Shown here: one piece after another, positions 27,482-35,495 of the stretch
Position numbering within the stretch: position 1 is the stretch's first letter
Layout of the letters: the number at the start of each line of letters is the position of its first letter
Assembly: GCF_002764115.1 (NCBI RefSeq)
Contig: NZ_CP017944.1
Span: 222,439-286,438, forward strand
From: Phyllobacterium zundukense
GTDB lineage: Bacteria; Pseudomonadota; Alphaproteobacteria; Rhizobiales; Rhizobiaceae
DNA length: 64,000 nt
Direction of reading: 5' to 3'
Notes under the pieces: model-generated
The model's input: only the letters and a program-made list of their open reading frames with translations
Told to the model about the DNA's origin: nothing
The model's database searches: none
Translations under genes and position numbers: made by a program

Positions 27482-28118
27482 GGCAATTCTCTATGACTAC
27501 TGGCGCTCGTCCGCCAGTTACCGGGTGCGCATTGCGCTCAACCTTCTTGGGCTTGAGTATGAAACCGTGCCCGTCAATTTACTGAAGAACGAACATAAGG
27601 GCGTCGATCATCTCTGCCGCAACCCGCAGGGCCTGGTACCGACACTTGCCATGGACGGGCGGATGATGACGCAGTCGCTCGCGATCATCGAGTATCTCAA
27701 TGAAATTTACCCCGATGCCGGCTTCCTGCCGCCTGACCCCGGGGCGCGCCAGCGGGTACGGTCCCTGTCTCATGCCATCGCCATGGAGATACACCCCGTC
27801 TGCAATATGGGCGTGATAGCGCATGTCATGCAACTGACAGGCGGAGGCGAGGAGGTGCGTGAGCTCTGGATGCGCAAGTTCATCGCTGAAGGGCTCTTGG
27901 CGTTCGAGGCGATGCTGGATCATCCCGATACGGGCAAATTCTGCCATGGCGACACGCCCGGCATGGCGGATTTCTGTCTTGTGCCGCAGGTTTACAACGC
28001 CCGGCGCTGGGGCGCGGACATTGATAATCTCAAGCGCGTCAATGCGATCGCTGAACGTTGTCAGACGATCAAAGCCTTTGCTGCAGCCCATCCTGACCGG
28101 GTGAAGCCTTCCGAATAG
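27471..28118 (+). CDS. maiA: Maleylacetoacetate isomerase (zeta-class GST)
   Basis: A 215-aa glutathione-dependent isomerase that converts maleylacetoacetate to fumarylacetoacetate. It has the zeta GST pattern: YDYWRSSASYRVRIALNLLGLEYE (residues 8-31), where the usual SSCS motif reads SSAS, NPQGLVPTLAMDG, and TQSLAIIEYLNEIYPD. C-terminal KFCHGDTPGMADFCLVPQVYNARRW is also typical. The Cys-to-Ala change is in a position that is not essential in characterised relatives. It is the third gene of the operon. Confidence 0.95.
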   Translation: MTGKAILYDYWRSSASYRVRIALNLLGLEYETVPVNLLKNEHKGVDHLCRNPQGLVPTLAMDGRMMTQSLAIIEYLNEIYPDAGFLPPDPGARQRVRSLSHAIAMEIHPVCNMGVIAHVMQLTGGGEEVRELWMRKFIAEGLLAFEAMLDHPDTGKFCHGDTPGMADFCLVPQVYNARRWGADIDNLKRVNAIAERCQTIKAFAAAHPDRVKPSE

Positions 28119-28161
28119 ACATCGCCGACACAGCCCCCCATCCTATGGGGAAAACCGGATG

Positions 28162-28539
28162 TCAGATTACCGTCACATCGTACTGGCTGAATATCTTATC
28201 CGATGTCAGGATTGTCAGGTTTTCCATCTGCGCCTGGGCTATGAGCATGCGGTCAAAGGGGGCTCGGTGGTGATCGCCTAGTTGTTCCGTACGCGCCGCA
28301 TGCAGCTCGTTGACCGCAAGGAACGGAATGTTGTGCGCCCTTACCGTATCGACAATATCGCCATCGAGGACAAGTTTGCCCAAGGCGCGCTTAATCGCGA
28401 TCTCCCAGATGGAGGCGACGCTGACGATGAGGCCATTACCCTGCTGAAGGATGGCGCGTTGCGACCGTGAAAGTCTCGAATCGTCGCTGACAGCCCACAG
28501 CAGCACATGCGTGTCGATAAGATAGAGCGGACGGCTCAC
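28162..28539 (-). CDS. vapC: PIN-domain toxin VapC
   Basis: A 125-aa PIN-domain ribonuclease toxin. Conserved acidic residues are D9 (YLIDTHVLLWA), E in SIWEIAIKRALGKL, and D in HRAPFDRMLIAQA. It starts with GTG overlapping the antitoxin stop by 4 bp. The PIN/Phd pairing makes a full type II module. It lies between maiA and hppD, transcribed opposite to maiA and in the same direction as hppD. Confidence 0.9.
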   Translation of the reverse strand: MSRPLYLIDTHVLLWAVSDDSRLSRSQRAILQQGNGLIVSVASIWEIAIKRALGKLVLDGDIVDTVRAHNIPFLAVNELHAARTEQLGDHHRAPFDRMLIAQAQMENLTILTSDKIFSQYDVTVI

Positions 28540-28763
28540 TTGACGTAATCATCCCACTCGCCAAGATCATTGAAGTCGTCCGAAATCTTCACGCGTCCCT
28601 TCAGGGCGCCAATCAGGCTACCGGGCTGGACATTCTGATTGGGCAGGGGCGATATGGTTGCGACCGCCTTGCCGTGACGCGTGAGGACGATCTTCTCGCC
28701 TGACTGTGCACGGGCGACGAGCTCTGAAAATTTGGCTTTCGCTTCCGCGATTGAAACGTTCAC
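28536..28763 (-). CDS. Phd/YefM-family antitoxin
   Basis: A 75-aa antitoxin: MNVSIAEAKAKFSELVARAQSGEKIVLTRHGKAVATISPL is the Phd/YefM DNA-binding half, and the acidic tail (SDDFNDLGEWDDYVK) should bind the toxin. A GTG start at 28763 with AGGAG 7 bases before it is preferred over the ATG at 28784. A perfect inverted repeat lies directly upstream, as expected for autoregulation. Confidence 0.88.
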   Translation of the reverse strand: MNVSIAEAKAKFSELVARAQSGEKIVLTRHGKAVATISPLPNQNVQPGSLIGALKGRVKISDDFNDLGEWDDYVK

Positions 28764-28774
28764 AGCAATGCTCC

Positions 28775-28798
28775 TTATGACCATAATTTAGGTCATAA
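28775..28798. promoter_or_regulatory. Operator of the vapC/phd module
   Basis: TTATGACC (28775-28782) and GGTCATAA (28791-28798) form a perfect 8-bp inverted repeat around ATAATTTA, overlapping the region 12-35 bp upstream of the antitoxin start. Confidence 0.65.
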
Positions 28799-28828
28799 TT
28801 ACACCCAAAGCAATGCTGCTGTTATCGC

Positions 28829-29953
28829 CTACTCCGCCGCCTCGATCTTGATCACGCCGCGACGGATCTGGTCTTCCTCGATCGACTCGAACAGGGCGCG
28901 GAAATTGCCCTCGCCAAAGCCCTCATCACCCTTGCGCTGGATGAATTCGAAGAAGATCGGCCCGATCACCGTCTTGGAGAATATCTGCAAGAGGATCTTG
29001 GTCATGCCGCCATCAACGACGCCTTCGCCATCGATCAGAATACCGTGTTTCTTCATCCGCTCGATCGGCTCGTCATGGCCGTGCACGCGGTCATGCGATT
29101 TCTCGTAATAGGTTTCCGGCGGCCCGGGCATGAATTTCAGCCCGTTATCGGCAAGCTTGTCGGTTGCGTCATAGATCGCCTCCGTCCCGACTGCGATGTG
29201 CTGGATGCCTTCGCCCTTGTACTTGCGCAGGTACTCCTCGATCTGGCTCTTGTCGTCGGTGGATTCATTCAACGGAATGCGAATCTTGCCGCAGGGCGAG
29301 GTGATGGCGCGCGACACAAGGCCTGTCAGCTTGCCGGCAATATCGAAGAAATGGATCTGCTTGAAGCCGAAGAGCTCCCGATAGAACGCCCACCACTTGT
29401 CCATGTTGCCGCGATAGACATTGTGGGTCAGGTGGTCGAGATAGTAGAAGCCGACGCCTTCCGGCTTTGGGTCGCGTTCACCCAGCCATTCGAACTCGGC
29501 TTCATAGGCCGAGCCCCTGTCGCCATAGGTTTCGACGAAATACAACATCGATCCGCCAATGCCGACAATGGCCGGAACATCGAGCGTCTTGTCATCGCCT
29601 TCATAGGGCGTCGCACCTTTTGCCACCGCATGGTTGAACGCATGCTTGGCATCCACCACGCGCCAGGCCATGGAGGGCGCGCATGGTCCATGCTTCTCGA
29701 CGAATTTGGTAGCGTGAGAACCTGGCTCGGCATTGAGGATGTAATTGATATCGCCTTGGCGCCACACCGTTATGTTCTTGGTCTTATGTCGGGCAACCGG
29801 CATGTAGCCCATGCGGGCAAACAGCTCTTCCAGCTTTTCCGGCTCAGGATGCGAGAATTCGACGAATTCGAAGCCATCCGTTCCGGCAGGGTTGTCGTTG
29901 CTGATTACAGCCTTCGGTGCGTCATGCGGAAACGGGCCCATATCATCCTCCAT
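28829..29953 (-). CDS. hppD: 4-Hydroxyphenylpyruvate dioxygenase
   Basis: A 374-aa Fe(II) enzyme that turns 4-hydroxyphenylpyruvate into homogentisate, the step before HmgA. Iron ligands read as H174 (LDHLTHNV), H252 (IQHIAVGT) and E336 (FFEFIQRKG). Conserved regions FYRELFGFKQIHFFDI and the C-terminal QIFSKTVIGPIFFEFIQR are present. Start could also be MGPFPHDAP at 29941. It is divergent from an Lrp/AsnC regulator and split from the hmgA operon by a toxin-antitoxin pair. Confidence 0.96.
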   Translation of the reverse strand: MEDDMGPFPHDAPKAVISNDNPAGTDGFEFVEFSHPEPEKLEELFARMGYMPVARHKTKNITVWRQGDINYILNAEPGSHATKFVEKHGPCAPSMAWRVVDAKHAFNHAVAKGATPYEGDDKTLDVPAIVGIGGSMLYFVETYGDRGSAYEAEFEWLGERDPKPEGVGFYYLDHLTHNVYRGNMDKWWAFYRELFGFKQIHFFDIAGKLTGLVSRAITSPCGKIRIPLNESTDDKSQIEEYLRKYKGEGIQHIAVGTEAIYDATDKLADNGLKFMPGPPETYYEKSHDRVHGHDEPIERMKKHGILIDGEGVVDGGMTKILLQIFSKTVIGPIFFEFIQRKGDEGFGEGNFRALFESIEEDQIRRGVIKIEAAE

Positions 29954-30024
29954 TCGGTTGTCCGTATTATCGCGCAGATCACCCGCAATGTGCTTGCATT
30001 TACACGCTCATCGGGGGTATGTTT

Positions 30025-30039
30025 TGCATGTTTCATGCA
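30025..30039. promoter_or_regulatory. 15-bp palindrome between hppD and the Lrp regulator
   Basis: TGCATG (30025-30030), TTT, CATGCA (30034-30039) is a perfect palindrome 24 bp before the regulator start in the 109-bp divergent region. It is a probable site for the Lrp-type protein controlling itself and hppD. Confidence 0.5.
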
Positions 30040-30062
30040 TATTATTAGCAAAGGGCGCATGA

Positions 30063-30524
30063 ATGGAGCAACTTGACCCATCTGACCGCAAAATACTCAT
30101 CTGCCTGCAGGAAGACGGGCGGTTGACGAACAACGAGCTTTCCGAGCGGATCAACCTCTCGCCATCGCAATGTTCACGCCGCCGTACCAGGCTAGAGGAG
30201 GAAGGATATATTCGCGGTTACCGGGCGGAAATAGACCGGGAAAAGCTTGGCCTCGGCATCGTCAACATCATCTCCGTGACGCTTGCGACCCACAACCGGG
30301 ACAATGCGCGGCGTTTCTCCGAACTGATCTCCAACCTGCCGCAAGTGATGGAAGCCCATGCGCTGACCGGCGAGATGGACTACTTCATCAAGGTGGTGAC
30401 GCCGGACTTGCGCTCGTTGTCGGCCTTCGTCAATGACGTCCTGCTGCCGCACGAATCGGTGCAGAATGTCAAAACCGCCATCGTGCTCGACACGCTGAAG
30501 GAAGACGGGCGCTTGCCAATTTGA
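30063..30524 (+). CDS. Lrp/AsnC-family regulator divergent from hppD
   Basis: A 153-aa Lrp/AsnC protein. The HTH (LDPSDRKILICLQEDGRLTNNELSERINLSPSQCSRRRTRLEEEGYIRGYRAEI) occupies residues 4-57. The RAM ligand domain follows, with VMEAHALTGEMDYFIKVVTPDLRSLSAFVND. The divergent arrangement with hppD suggests that it controls hppD in response to an aromatic amino acid or keto acid. Confidence 0.92.
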   Translation: MEQLDPSDRKILICLQEDGRLTNNELSERINLSPSQCSRRRTRLEEEGYIRGYRAEIDREKLGLGIVNIISVTLATHNRDNARRFSELISNLPQVMEAHALTGEMDYFIKVVTPDLRSLSAFVNDVLLPHESVQNVKTAIVLDTLKEDGRLPI

Positions 30525-30618
30525 ATAGTTGCAAAATTTCGCGGCAACGCGTCTTCAAATTAGGCATGAATTACCATATCTTAAATGATACTGAAATTCG
30601 TACACATTGGAGAACACC

Positions 30619-30864
30619 ATGCAGCGTGTCGAAGCTCCGGTCGCCGTGAGCGTGTCCGACCTCAAAAAGAGCCCCACGGCCATCATGAATGAAGCAAATG
30701 GCGAGGCTGTGGCAGTGCTCAACCATAATCGGATTATGGCTTACATGGTCCCGGCAGACGTCTATGAAGCCATGCTCGATCGGCTTGATGATCTCCATCT
30801 TGCTGAAATCATCGAATCTCGCTCCGGCGAAGAGGGTGTTCCGGTCGACATCAATGAGCTTTAA
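30619..30864 (+). CDS. relB: Phd/YefM (RelB-like) antitoxin
   Basis: An 81-aa antitoxin. MQRVEAPVAVSVSDLKKSPTAIMNEANGEAVAVLNHNRIMAYMVPADVYEAMLDRL is typical of the antitoxin paired with RelE in alphaproteobacteria. The ATG at 30619 has GGAG 6 bases upstream and is preferred over the TTG at 30607. The toxin start lies 11 bp inside its 3' end. Confidence 0.88.
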   Translation: MQRVEAPVAVSVSDLKKSPTAIMNEANGEAVAVLNHNRIMAYMVPADVYEAMLDRLDDLHLAEIIESRSGEEGVPVDINEL

Positions 30865-31135
30865 GCTCGAATTCCTGCCTTCGGCGCGGAAGGAATGGGA
30901 CAAACTTGGAGCCACCATACGCCAGCAATTTGTCAAAAAGCTGAAAGAACGGCTTGATGCTCCGCGTATTCCAAGCGCGGCGCTGCATGGCATGCCCGAT
31001 CACTACAAGATCAAGCTGCGTCAGGCCGGCTACCGGCTGGTTTATCGCGTAGATGACGAGACCATAACAATTATCGTTGTCGCAGTGGGGAAACGAGAGC
31101 GCAATGCAGTCTACGAACGCGCCAAGAAACGTTAG
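30854..31135 (+). CDS. relE: RelE/ParE-superfamily toxin
   Basis: A 93-aa RelE-type mRNA interferase: MSFKLEFLPSARKEWDKLGATIRQQFVKKLKERL, then DHYKIKLRQAGYRLVYRVDDETITIIVVAVGKRERNAVYERA. The basic and aromatic C-terminus (GKRERNAVY) is the usual RelE active region. The start at 30854 overlaps the antitoxin. Its stop overlaps that of the convergent pdeM by 4 bp. Confidence 0.92.
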   Translation: MSFKLEFLPSARKEWDKLGATIRQQFVKKLKERLDAPRIPSAALHGMPDHYKIKLRQAGYRLVYRVDDETITIIVVAVGKRERNAVYERAKKR

Positions 31136-31848
31136 AGATAAAGCGCCTTCCTTATCATCGGATAGACCCGTGCATGGCCGAGCATATAGGCGGTGATCGC
31201 GTGGGCATCGAACAGCCCGTGAAATGCTCGGCCGAGAATGTTGAGCCCACCCGTATAGGCGCCGAAGGCCGGCATGATCATGCGCGATTGGTCGCTGGCG
31301 AAACAGCGCCGCTGCACTGCTTGCCCGCGGCGCACCACCTTGGCCGCCGGATGCAGGTGCCCGGCGATCTCGCCGGGGCAGGGCATCTTCGACGGCTCAT
31401 GCCGGAAGACGAGATTACCGAGCGCCAGTTCCGTGAATGTCTCGCCCGGCAGATTCGCAGGATGCTCCGGGTCGTGGTTGCCGGTGATCCAGATCCACTC
31501 GCGTCCCGCCATCAGCACGGCAAGTTCCGCTGCATAGAGTGCAGGCAGGCGGGCCGCCGCATCGCCATCGTGGAAACTGTCGCCGAGACTGATTACACAG
31601 ACCGGATTGTATCGCGCGATGACCTTGGCAAGCGCAGCCAGCGTCGTCGCCGTATCGTAGGGCGGCAGCATCATGCCGCGGCGGGCAAAGGAAGAGCCCT
31701 TTTCGAAATGCAGATCGGACACAACAAGAATCCGGTCACTTTCGAGGTAAAGCGCCCCAGACGGATCGCAGACGGCCCGCTGCCCGGCAATGACCATTTC
31801 GGCCGTGCCGTGCAAAGCTGTCTTCGTCGCCTGAAATGCCAAATTCAT
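31132..31848 (-). CDS. pdeM: Ligase-associated metallophosphoesterase
   Basis: A 238-aa calcineurin-like phosphoesterase of the ligase-associated DNA damage response family. Metal motifs in order: ILVVSDLHFEKG (D-x-H), SLGDSFHDGD (GD), ITGNHDPEH (GNHD) and EIAGHLHPA (GHxH). It is encoded immediately after the ligase-associated helicase (ATGA overlap at 31845-31848), and the exonuclease and ligase genes lie on the other side. All four products are thought to act together in DNA repair or end processing. The exact substrate is not known. Confidence 0.93.
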   Translation of the reverse strand: MNLAFQATKTALHGTAEMVIAGQRAVCDPSGALYLESDRILVVSDLHFEKGSSFARRGMMLPPYDTATTLAALAKVIARYNPVCVISLGDSFHDGDAAARLPALYAAELAVLMAGREWIWITGNHDPEHPANLPGETFTELALGNLVFRHEPSKMPCPGEIAGHLHPAAKVVRRGQAVQRRCFASDQSRMIMPAFGAYTGGLNILGRAFHGLFDAHAITAYMLGHARVYPMIRKALYL

Positions 31849-34400
31849 CTATGGTCCATCATTTCGCGGGTCAGCTCGTCGGCGATCTCTTCCAGCAGCC
31901 TTTCATGCGCTTCGCCAGGAACGCGTTCCTTGCCGATTTCCATCATTACGGGAACGGCGAGCGGCGAAATCCGGTCGAGATCCTTGTGTACGATATGCCC
32001 CTTGATTCGGCTTAGCATATCGGCCAAACGGCGAATGTCGAGGAGGCCCGTTGCGGCATCGGCACGTGTCGCCTGGATCAGGATGTGGTCCGGCTCGTGC
32101 TCCCGCAGCACGTCATAAATCAAGTCGGTCGAGACCGTCACCTGCCGGCCGGACTTCTCTTGACCAGGGTGGCGTTTTTCCACGAGGCCGGAGATGAGCG
32201 CGCAATTGCGGAAGGTTCGCTTCAGCATCCAGCTTTCCGCCAGCCACGCTTCGAGGTCGTCGCCCAGCATGTCCTCGTTGAAGAGTTCCGCCAGCGGCAG
32301 TTCGCCGTTTTTGAACATGCGACCCATGTCGCGATGGCCCCAGATCGTAAGCGCATAATCCGTGGCGATGAAGCCGAGAGGGCGGGCCTTGGCCCTTTCC
32401 AGCCGCCGCGTCAGCAGCATGCCGAGCGTCTGGTGCGCCAGCCTGCCTTCAAAAGGATAAGTCACCATGTAGGAGCGCTCGCCGCGCGGGAACGTCTCGA
32501 CAAGCAGGCTGCCAGGCTGCGGCAGCACGGATCTGTCTTTCTGGATGCGCAGCCAGTCGCTGACCTGATCCGGCAAGGCGCCCCACCGTGCCGGATCGCC
32601 CAGCATGGAGCGCACCTGGTCGGCGAGATAGGTGGTCAGCGGGAATTTGCCGCCGGCATAGGCCGGAATCTTGGCATCAAAGCCCTCCGCGTTCGACACG
32701 ATGCACTCATTCTCGCGAATACCCTCGAAGCGCAGCACGCGGCCGGAGAAGAAGAACGTATCGCCGGGACTAAGGCCTTCGACGAAATATTCCTCCACCT
32801 TGCCGAGCACCGGTCCCCCACGCGCATTGGCCCCCTTGCCGCGCTGGCGGGTAAGCCGCACATTGAGGCTCGGCGCCTCGATGATCGTGCCGACATTCAA
32901 TCGGTATTGCTGGGCAAAGCGCGGATGGGTCACGCGCCACGTACCGTCGACAGTCTGGCGGATTTTGGCGAAACGCTCATAGCTCTTCAACGCGTAACCG
33001 CCGGTCGCGACGAAATCGACGATGCGGTCGAAGGTCTCGCGCGGCACCGCTGCGTAGGGCAGGGCGGTGGTAACCTCTTCATAGAGATCATCGGCACGGA
33101 AGGGTTCTGCGCAGGCCATCCCGAGTACATGCTGCGCCAGCACGTCAAGTGACCCTTCGCCGAGCGGCGGCGTGTCCTGTGCACCGATGTAATTGGCATC
33201 GAGAGCCGCCTGGCATTCCATCACCTCGAACCGGTTGGCCGGCACGAGAATGGCACGCGATGGTTCGTCCATGCGGTGATTGGAGCGGCCGATACGCTGG
33301 GCAAGGCGGCTTGCCCCCTTCGGTGCGCCGACATGGATGACGAGATCGACATCGCCCCAGTCAATACCGAGATCGAGCGTTGAGGTGGCGACGACGGCGC
33401 GCAGGGCGTTGGCGGCCATCGCCTGCTCGACCTTGCGGCGCTTGCTGACATCGAGCGAGCCGTGATGCAGCGCTATCGGCAGATTGTCGTCATTCGCCAT
33501 CCACAGGTCATGGAAAATGCGCTCGGCCTGGCTGCGCGTATTGACGAAGATCAGGGTGGTCCCATGCCGCTTGATCGCATCGTAAATACCCGGCAGGGCA
33601 TAGACCGCCGAGTGCCCGGCCCACGGAATATGGTCATCGGTTTCGAGGATGGTGATGTGCGGCTTCGCACCACCCTCCACCGTGACGAGGCTGGCCATCG
33701 CCGAATTCCCGGTTTGTGGCAGCAGCCAGCGCCGCAGCGCATCCGGATCGGCGACCGTGGCGGAGAGGCCTATCGTCTGCACCCCCGGCTGCAGCCGGCG
33801 CAACCGCGCCAGCCCGAGTGACAGAAGGTGTCCACGCTTGGAGGTGACAAGCGAATGCAGTTCGTCGAAGATCACATAGCGCAGGTCTTCGAAGAAACGC
33901 CCGGCATCCTTGGCTGAGATCAGCAGCGCCAGCTGTTCCGGCGTCGTCAGCAGGATATCAGGCGGGGCCAGCTTCTGCCGCTGGCGCTTATAAGCGGGCG
34001 TATCGCCGGTGCGGGTTTCCAGAGAGATATCCAGCCCCATTTCATCGATGGGCTTTTCGAGGTTGCGACGAATGTCGACGGCCAGTGCCTTCAGTGGTGA
34101 GATATACAGCGTGTGAACGCCGCGGCTCGTGGCATTGCTCTTGCCGCGGCTTGCGAGGTCGACCAGCGCCGGCAGGAATCCGGCCAGCGTCTTGCCCGCG
34201 CCGGTCGGGGCGATCAGCAGCGTCGAATTCCCCTGCTGTGCCTGCCTCAAAAGGTCGAGCTGATGCGTGCGCGGCGACCAGCCCTTCGCCTGAAACCAGT
34301 TCAGGAAAGGCGGCGGCAGAAGAGGGGTGCCGATATCGGCGAGGGGTGCTTTGCTGGTGCTCACTGCGGCGAATGTAATGGTGCGGCGGCAATGCGCCAA
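31845..34400 (-). CDS. Ligase-associated DEXH-box helicase, Lhr family
   Basis: An 851-aa helicase of the Lhr superfamily, in the ligase-associated group. Motifs are: Walker A APTGAGKTLAGFLPALVDL (~65-84), motif II FDELHSL (DELH), motif III LSATVADP, RNA/DNA-contact and motif VI QRIGRSNHR. The C-terminal ~350 residues form the Lhr-type winged-helix and beta-barrel core (VLGKVEEYFVEGLSPGDTFFFSGRVLRFEG). A GTG at 34364 (start STSKAPLADIG) is also a possible start. It is divergent from the exonuclease gene at 34452. Confidence 0.94.
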   Translation of the reverse strand: MAHCRRTITFAAVSTSKAPLADIGTPLLPPPFLNWFQAKGWSPRTHQLDLLRQAQQGNSTLLIAPTGAGKTLAGFLPALVDLASRGKSNATSRGVHTLYISPLKALAVDIRRNLEKPIDEMGLDISLETRTGDTPAYKRQRQKLAPPDILLTTPEQLALLISAKDAGRFFEDLRYVIFDELHSLVTSKRGHLLSLGLARLRRLQPGVQTIGLSATVADPDALRRWLLPQTGNSAMASLVTVEGGAKPHITILETDDHIPWAGHSAVYALPGIYDAIKRHGTTLIFVNTRSQAERIFHDLWMANDDNLPIALHHGSLDVSKRRKVEQAMAANALRAVVATSTLDLGIDWGDVDLVIHVGAPKGASRLAQRIGRSNHRMDEPSRAILVPANRFEVMECQAALDANYIGAQDTPPLGEGSLDVLAQHVLGMACAEPFRADDLYEEVTTALPYAAVPRETFDRIVDFVATGGYALKSYERFAKIRQTVDGTWRVTHPRFAQQYRLNVGTIIEAPSLNVRLTRQRGKGANARGGPVLGKVEEYFVEGLSPGDTFFFSGRVLRFEGIRENECIVSNAEGFDAKIPAYAGGKFPLTTYLADQVRSMLGDPARWGALPDQVSDWLRIQKDRSVLPQPGSLLVETFPRGERSYMVTYPFEGRLAHQTLGMLLTRRLERAKARPLGFIATDYALTIWGHRDMGRMFKNGELPLAELFNEDMLGDDLEAWLAESWMLKRTFRNCALISGLVEKRHPGQEKSGRQVTVSTDLIYDVLREHEPDHILIQATRADAATGLLDIRRLADMLSRIKGHIVHKDLDRISPLAVPVMMEIGKERVPGEAHERLLEEIADELTREMMDHR

Positions 34401-34451
34401 GGCTTTGTTTGTCAGGATTGCATGGAGCGAAATGCGACCTATCTTCGTTAG

Positions 34452-35489
34452 ATGGGAAACCCGAGGATCACCTTGCTGAAACGCCCCGAAGCTCTCCTGT
34501 GCTCGACGCCAGCTGGCCTCTATTCACCAGCCGGCGATTTCTATATCGATCCGGTGCGCCCGGTGGATCGTGCACTGATTACTCACGGTCATTCGGACCA
34601 TGCGCGCTCCGGACATCAAAAGGTGATGGCGACGCAACAGACGCTCGACATTATGGGCCTGCGCTATGGCGCGAATTTCGCTGGCGAAACGCAAGCTGCC
34701 GATCTCGGCAAATCTACCGAGATCAATGGCGTCACCGTCAGCTTTCATCCGGCCGGCCATGTGCTGGGTTCCGCGCAGATCGCCGTCGAAAAGGATGGCA
34801 TGCGCATCGTTGCTTCAGGCGACTATAAGCGGCGCGCCGATCCGACCTGTCTCGGCTTCGAGCCGGTCGCCTGCGATGTCTTCATCACCGAAGCGACCTT
34901 CGCGCTGCCGGTGTTCCGGCACCCTGACAGCCGCGACGAGATCGCCAAGCTTTTGAGATCTGTCGAGCAGTTTCCCGAACGCTCGCACCTCGTCGGCGCC
35001 TATGCACTCGGCAAAGCGCAGCGCGTCATTCGCATGCTGCGCGATGCAGGTTATGACCGGACGATTTATATTCACGGCGCTTTGGCCAAACTGTGCGATT
35101 ATTACGAGACGCAGGGCGTTAGCCTCGGACACCTAGCTCCCGCAACCATCGAGACGGGAGACACTGCGGATTTCGCCGGCGCGATCATCGTCGGTCCGCC
35201 ATCAGCCTTTCTTGATCGCTGGGCGCGGCGCTTTCCCGATCCCGTGTCCTGCTTCGCCTCGGGCTGGATGCGCATTCGCCAAAGGGCCCGCCAGCAGGGT
35301 GTGGAATTGCCGATCATCCTTTCCGATCACTGCGATTGGGACGAACTCACCGATACGATCACTGAACTTGGCCCTTCCCAGGTCTGGGTGACGCATGGGC
35401 GCGAGGAAGCCTTGGTGCGCTGGTGCGACCTGAATGGCTTTGCCGCTCGGCCGCTGCATCTGGTCGGCTACGAGGATGAGGGGGACTAG
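34452..35489 (+). CDS. Ligase-associated DNA exonuclease, beta-CASP metallo-beta-lactamase fold
   Basis: A 345-aa protein resembling CPSF-exonuclease/SNM1-type nucleases. The metal motif HGHSDHARSGH (residues 45-55) and later FHPAGHVLGSAQI and SGDYKRRADPT are the MBL landmarks. C-terminal ILSDHCDWDELTDTI and VWVTHGREEALVRW complete the fold. It is followed after 6 bp by the ATP-dependent ligase, so they are co-expressed. It probably trims DNA ends before ligation. Confidence 0.93.
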   Translation: MGNPRITLLKRPEALLCSTPAGLYSPAGDFYIDPVRPVDRALITHGHSDHARSGHQKVMATQQTLDIMGLRYGANFAGETQAADLGKSTEINGVTVSFHPAGHVLGSAQIAVEKDGMRIVASGDYKRRADPTCLGFEPVACDVFITEATFALPVFRHPDSRDEIAKLLRSVEQFPERSHLVGAYALGKAQRVIRMLRDAGYDRTIYIHGALAKLCDYYETQGVSLGHLAPATIETGDTADFAGAIIVGPPSAFLDRWARRFPDPVSCFASGWMRIRQRARQQGVELPIILSDHCDWDELTDTITELGPSQVWVTHGREEALVRWCDLNGFAARPLHLVGYEDEGD

Positions 35490-35495
35490 ATTTTA

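Noticed and set aside
29045-30076. 343-aa open frame antisense to hppD
   Set aside because: hppD has all iron ligands and fits the pathway; the antisense product has no domain and would run into the hppD/lrp promoter.
32085-33152. 355-aa open frame antisense to the Lhr-type helicase
   Set aside because: The helicase frame carries all motifs; this is its shadow.
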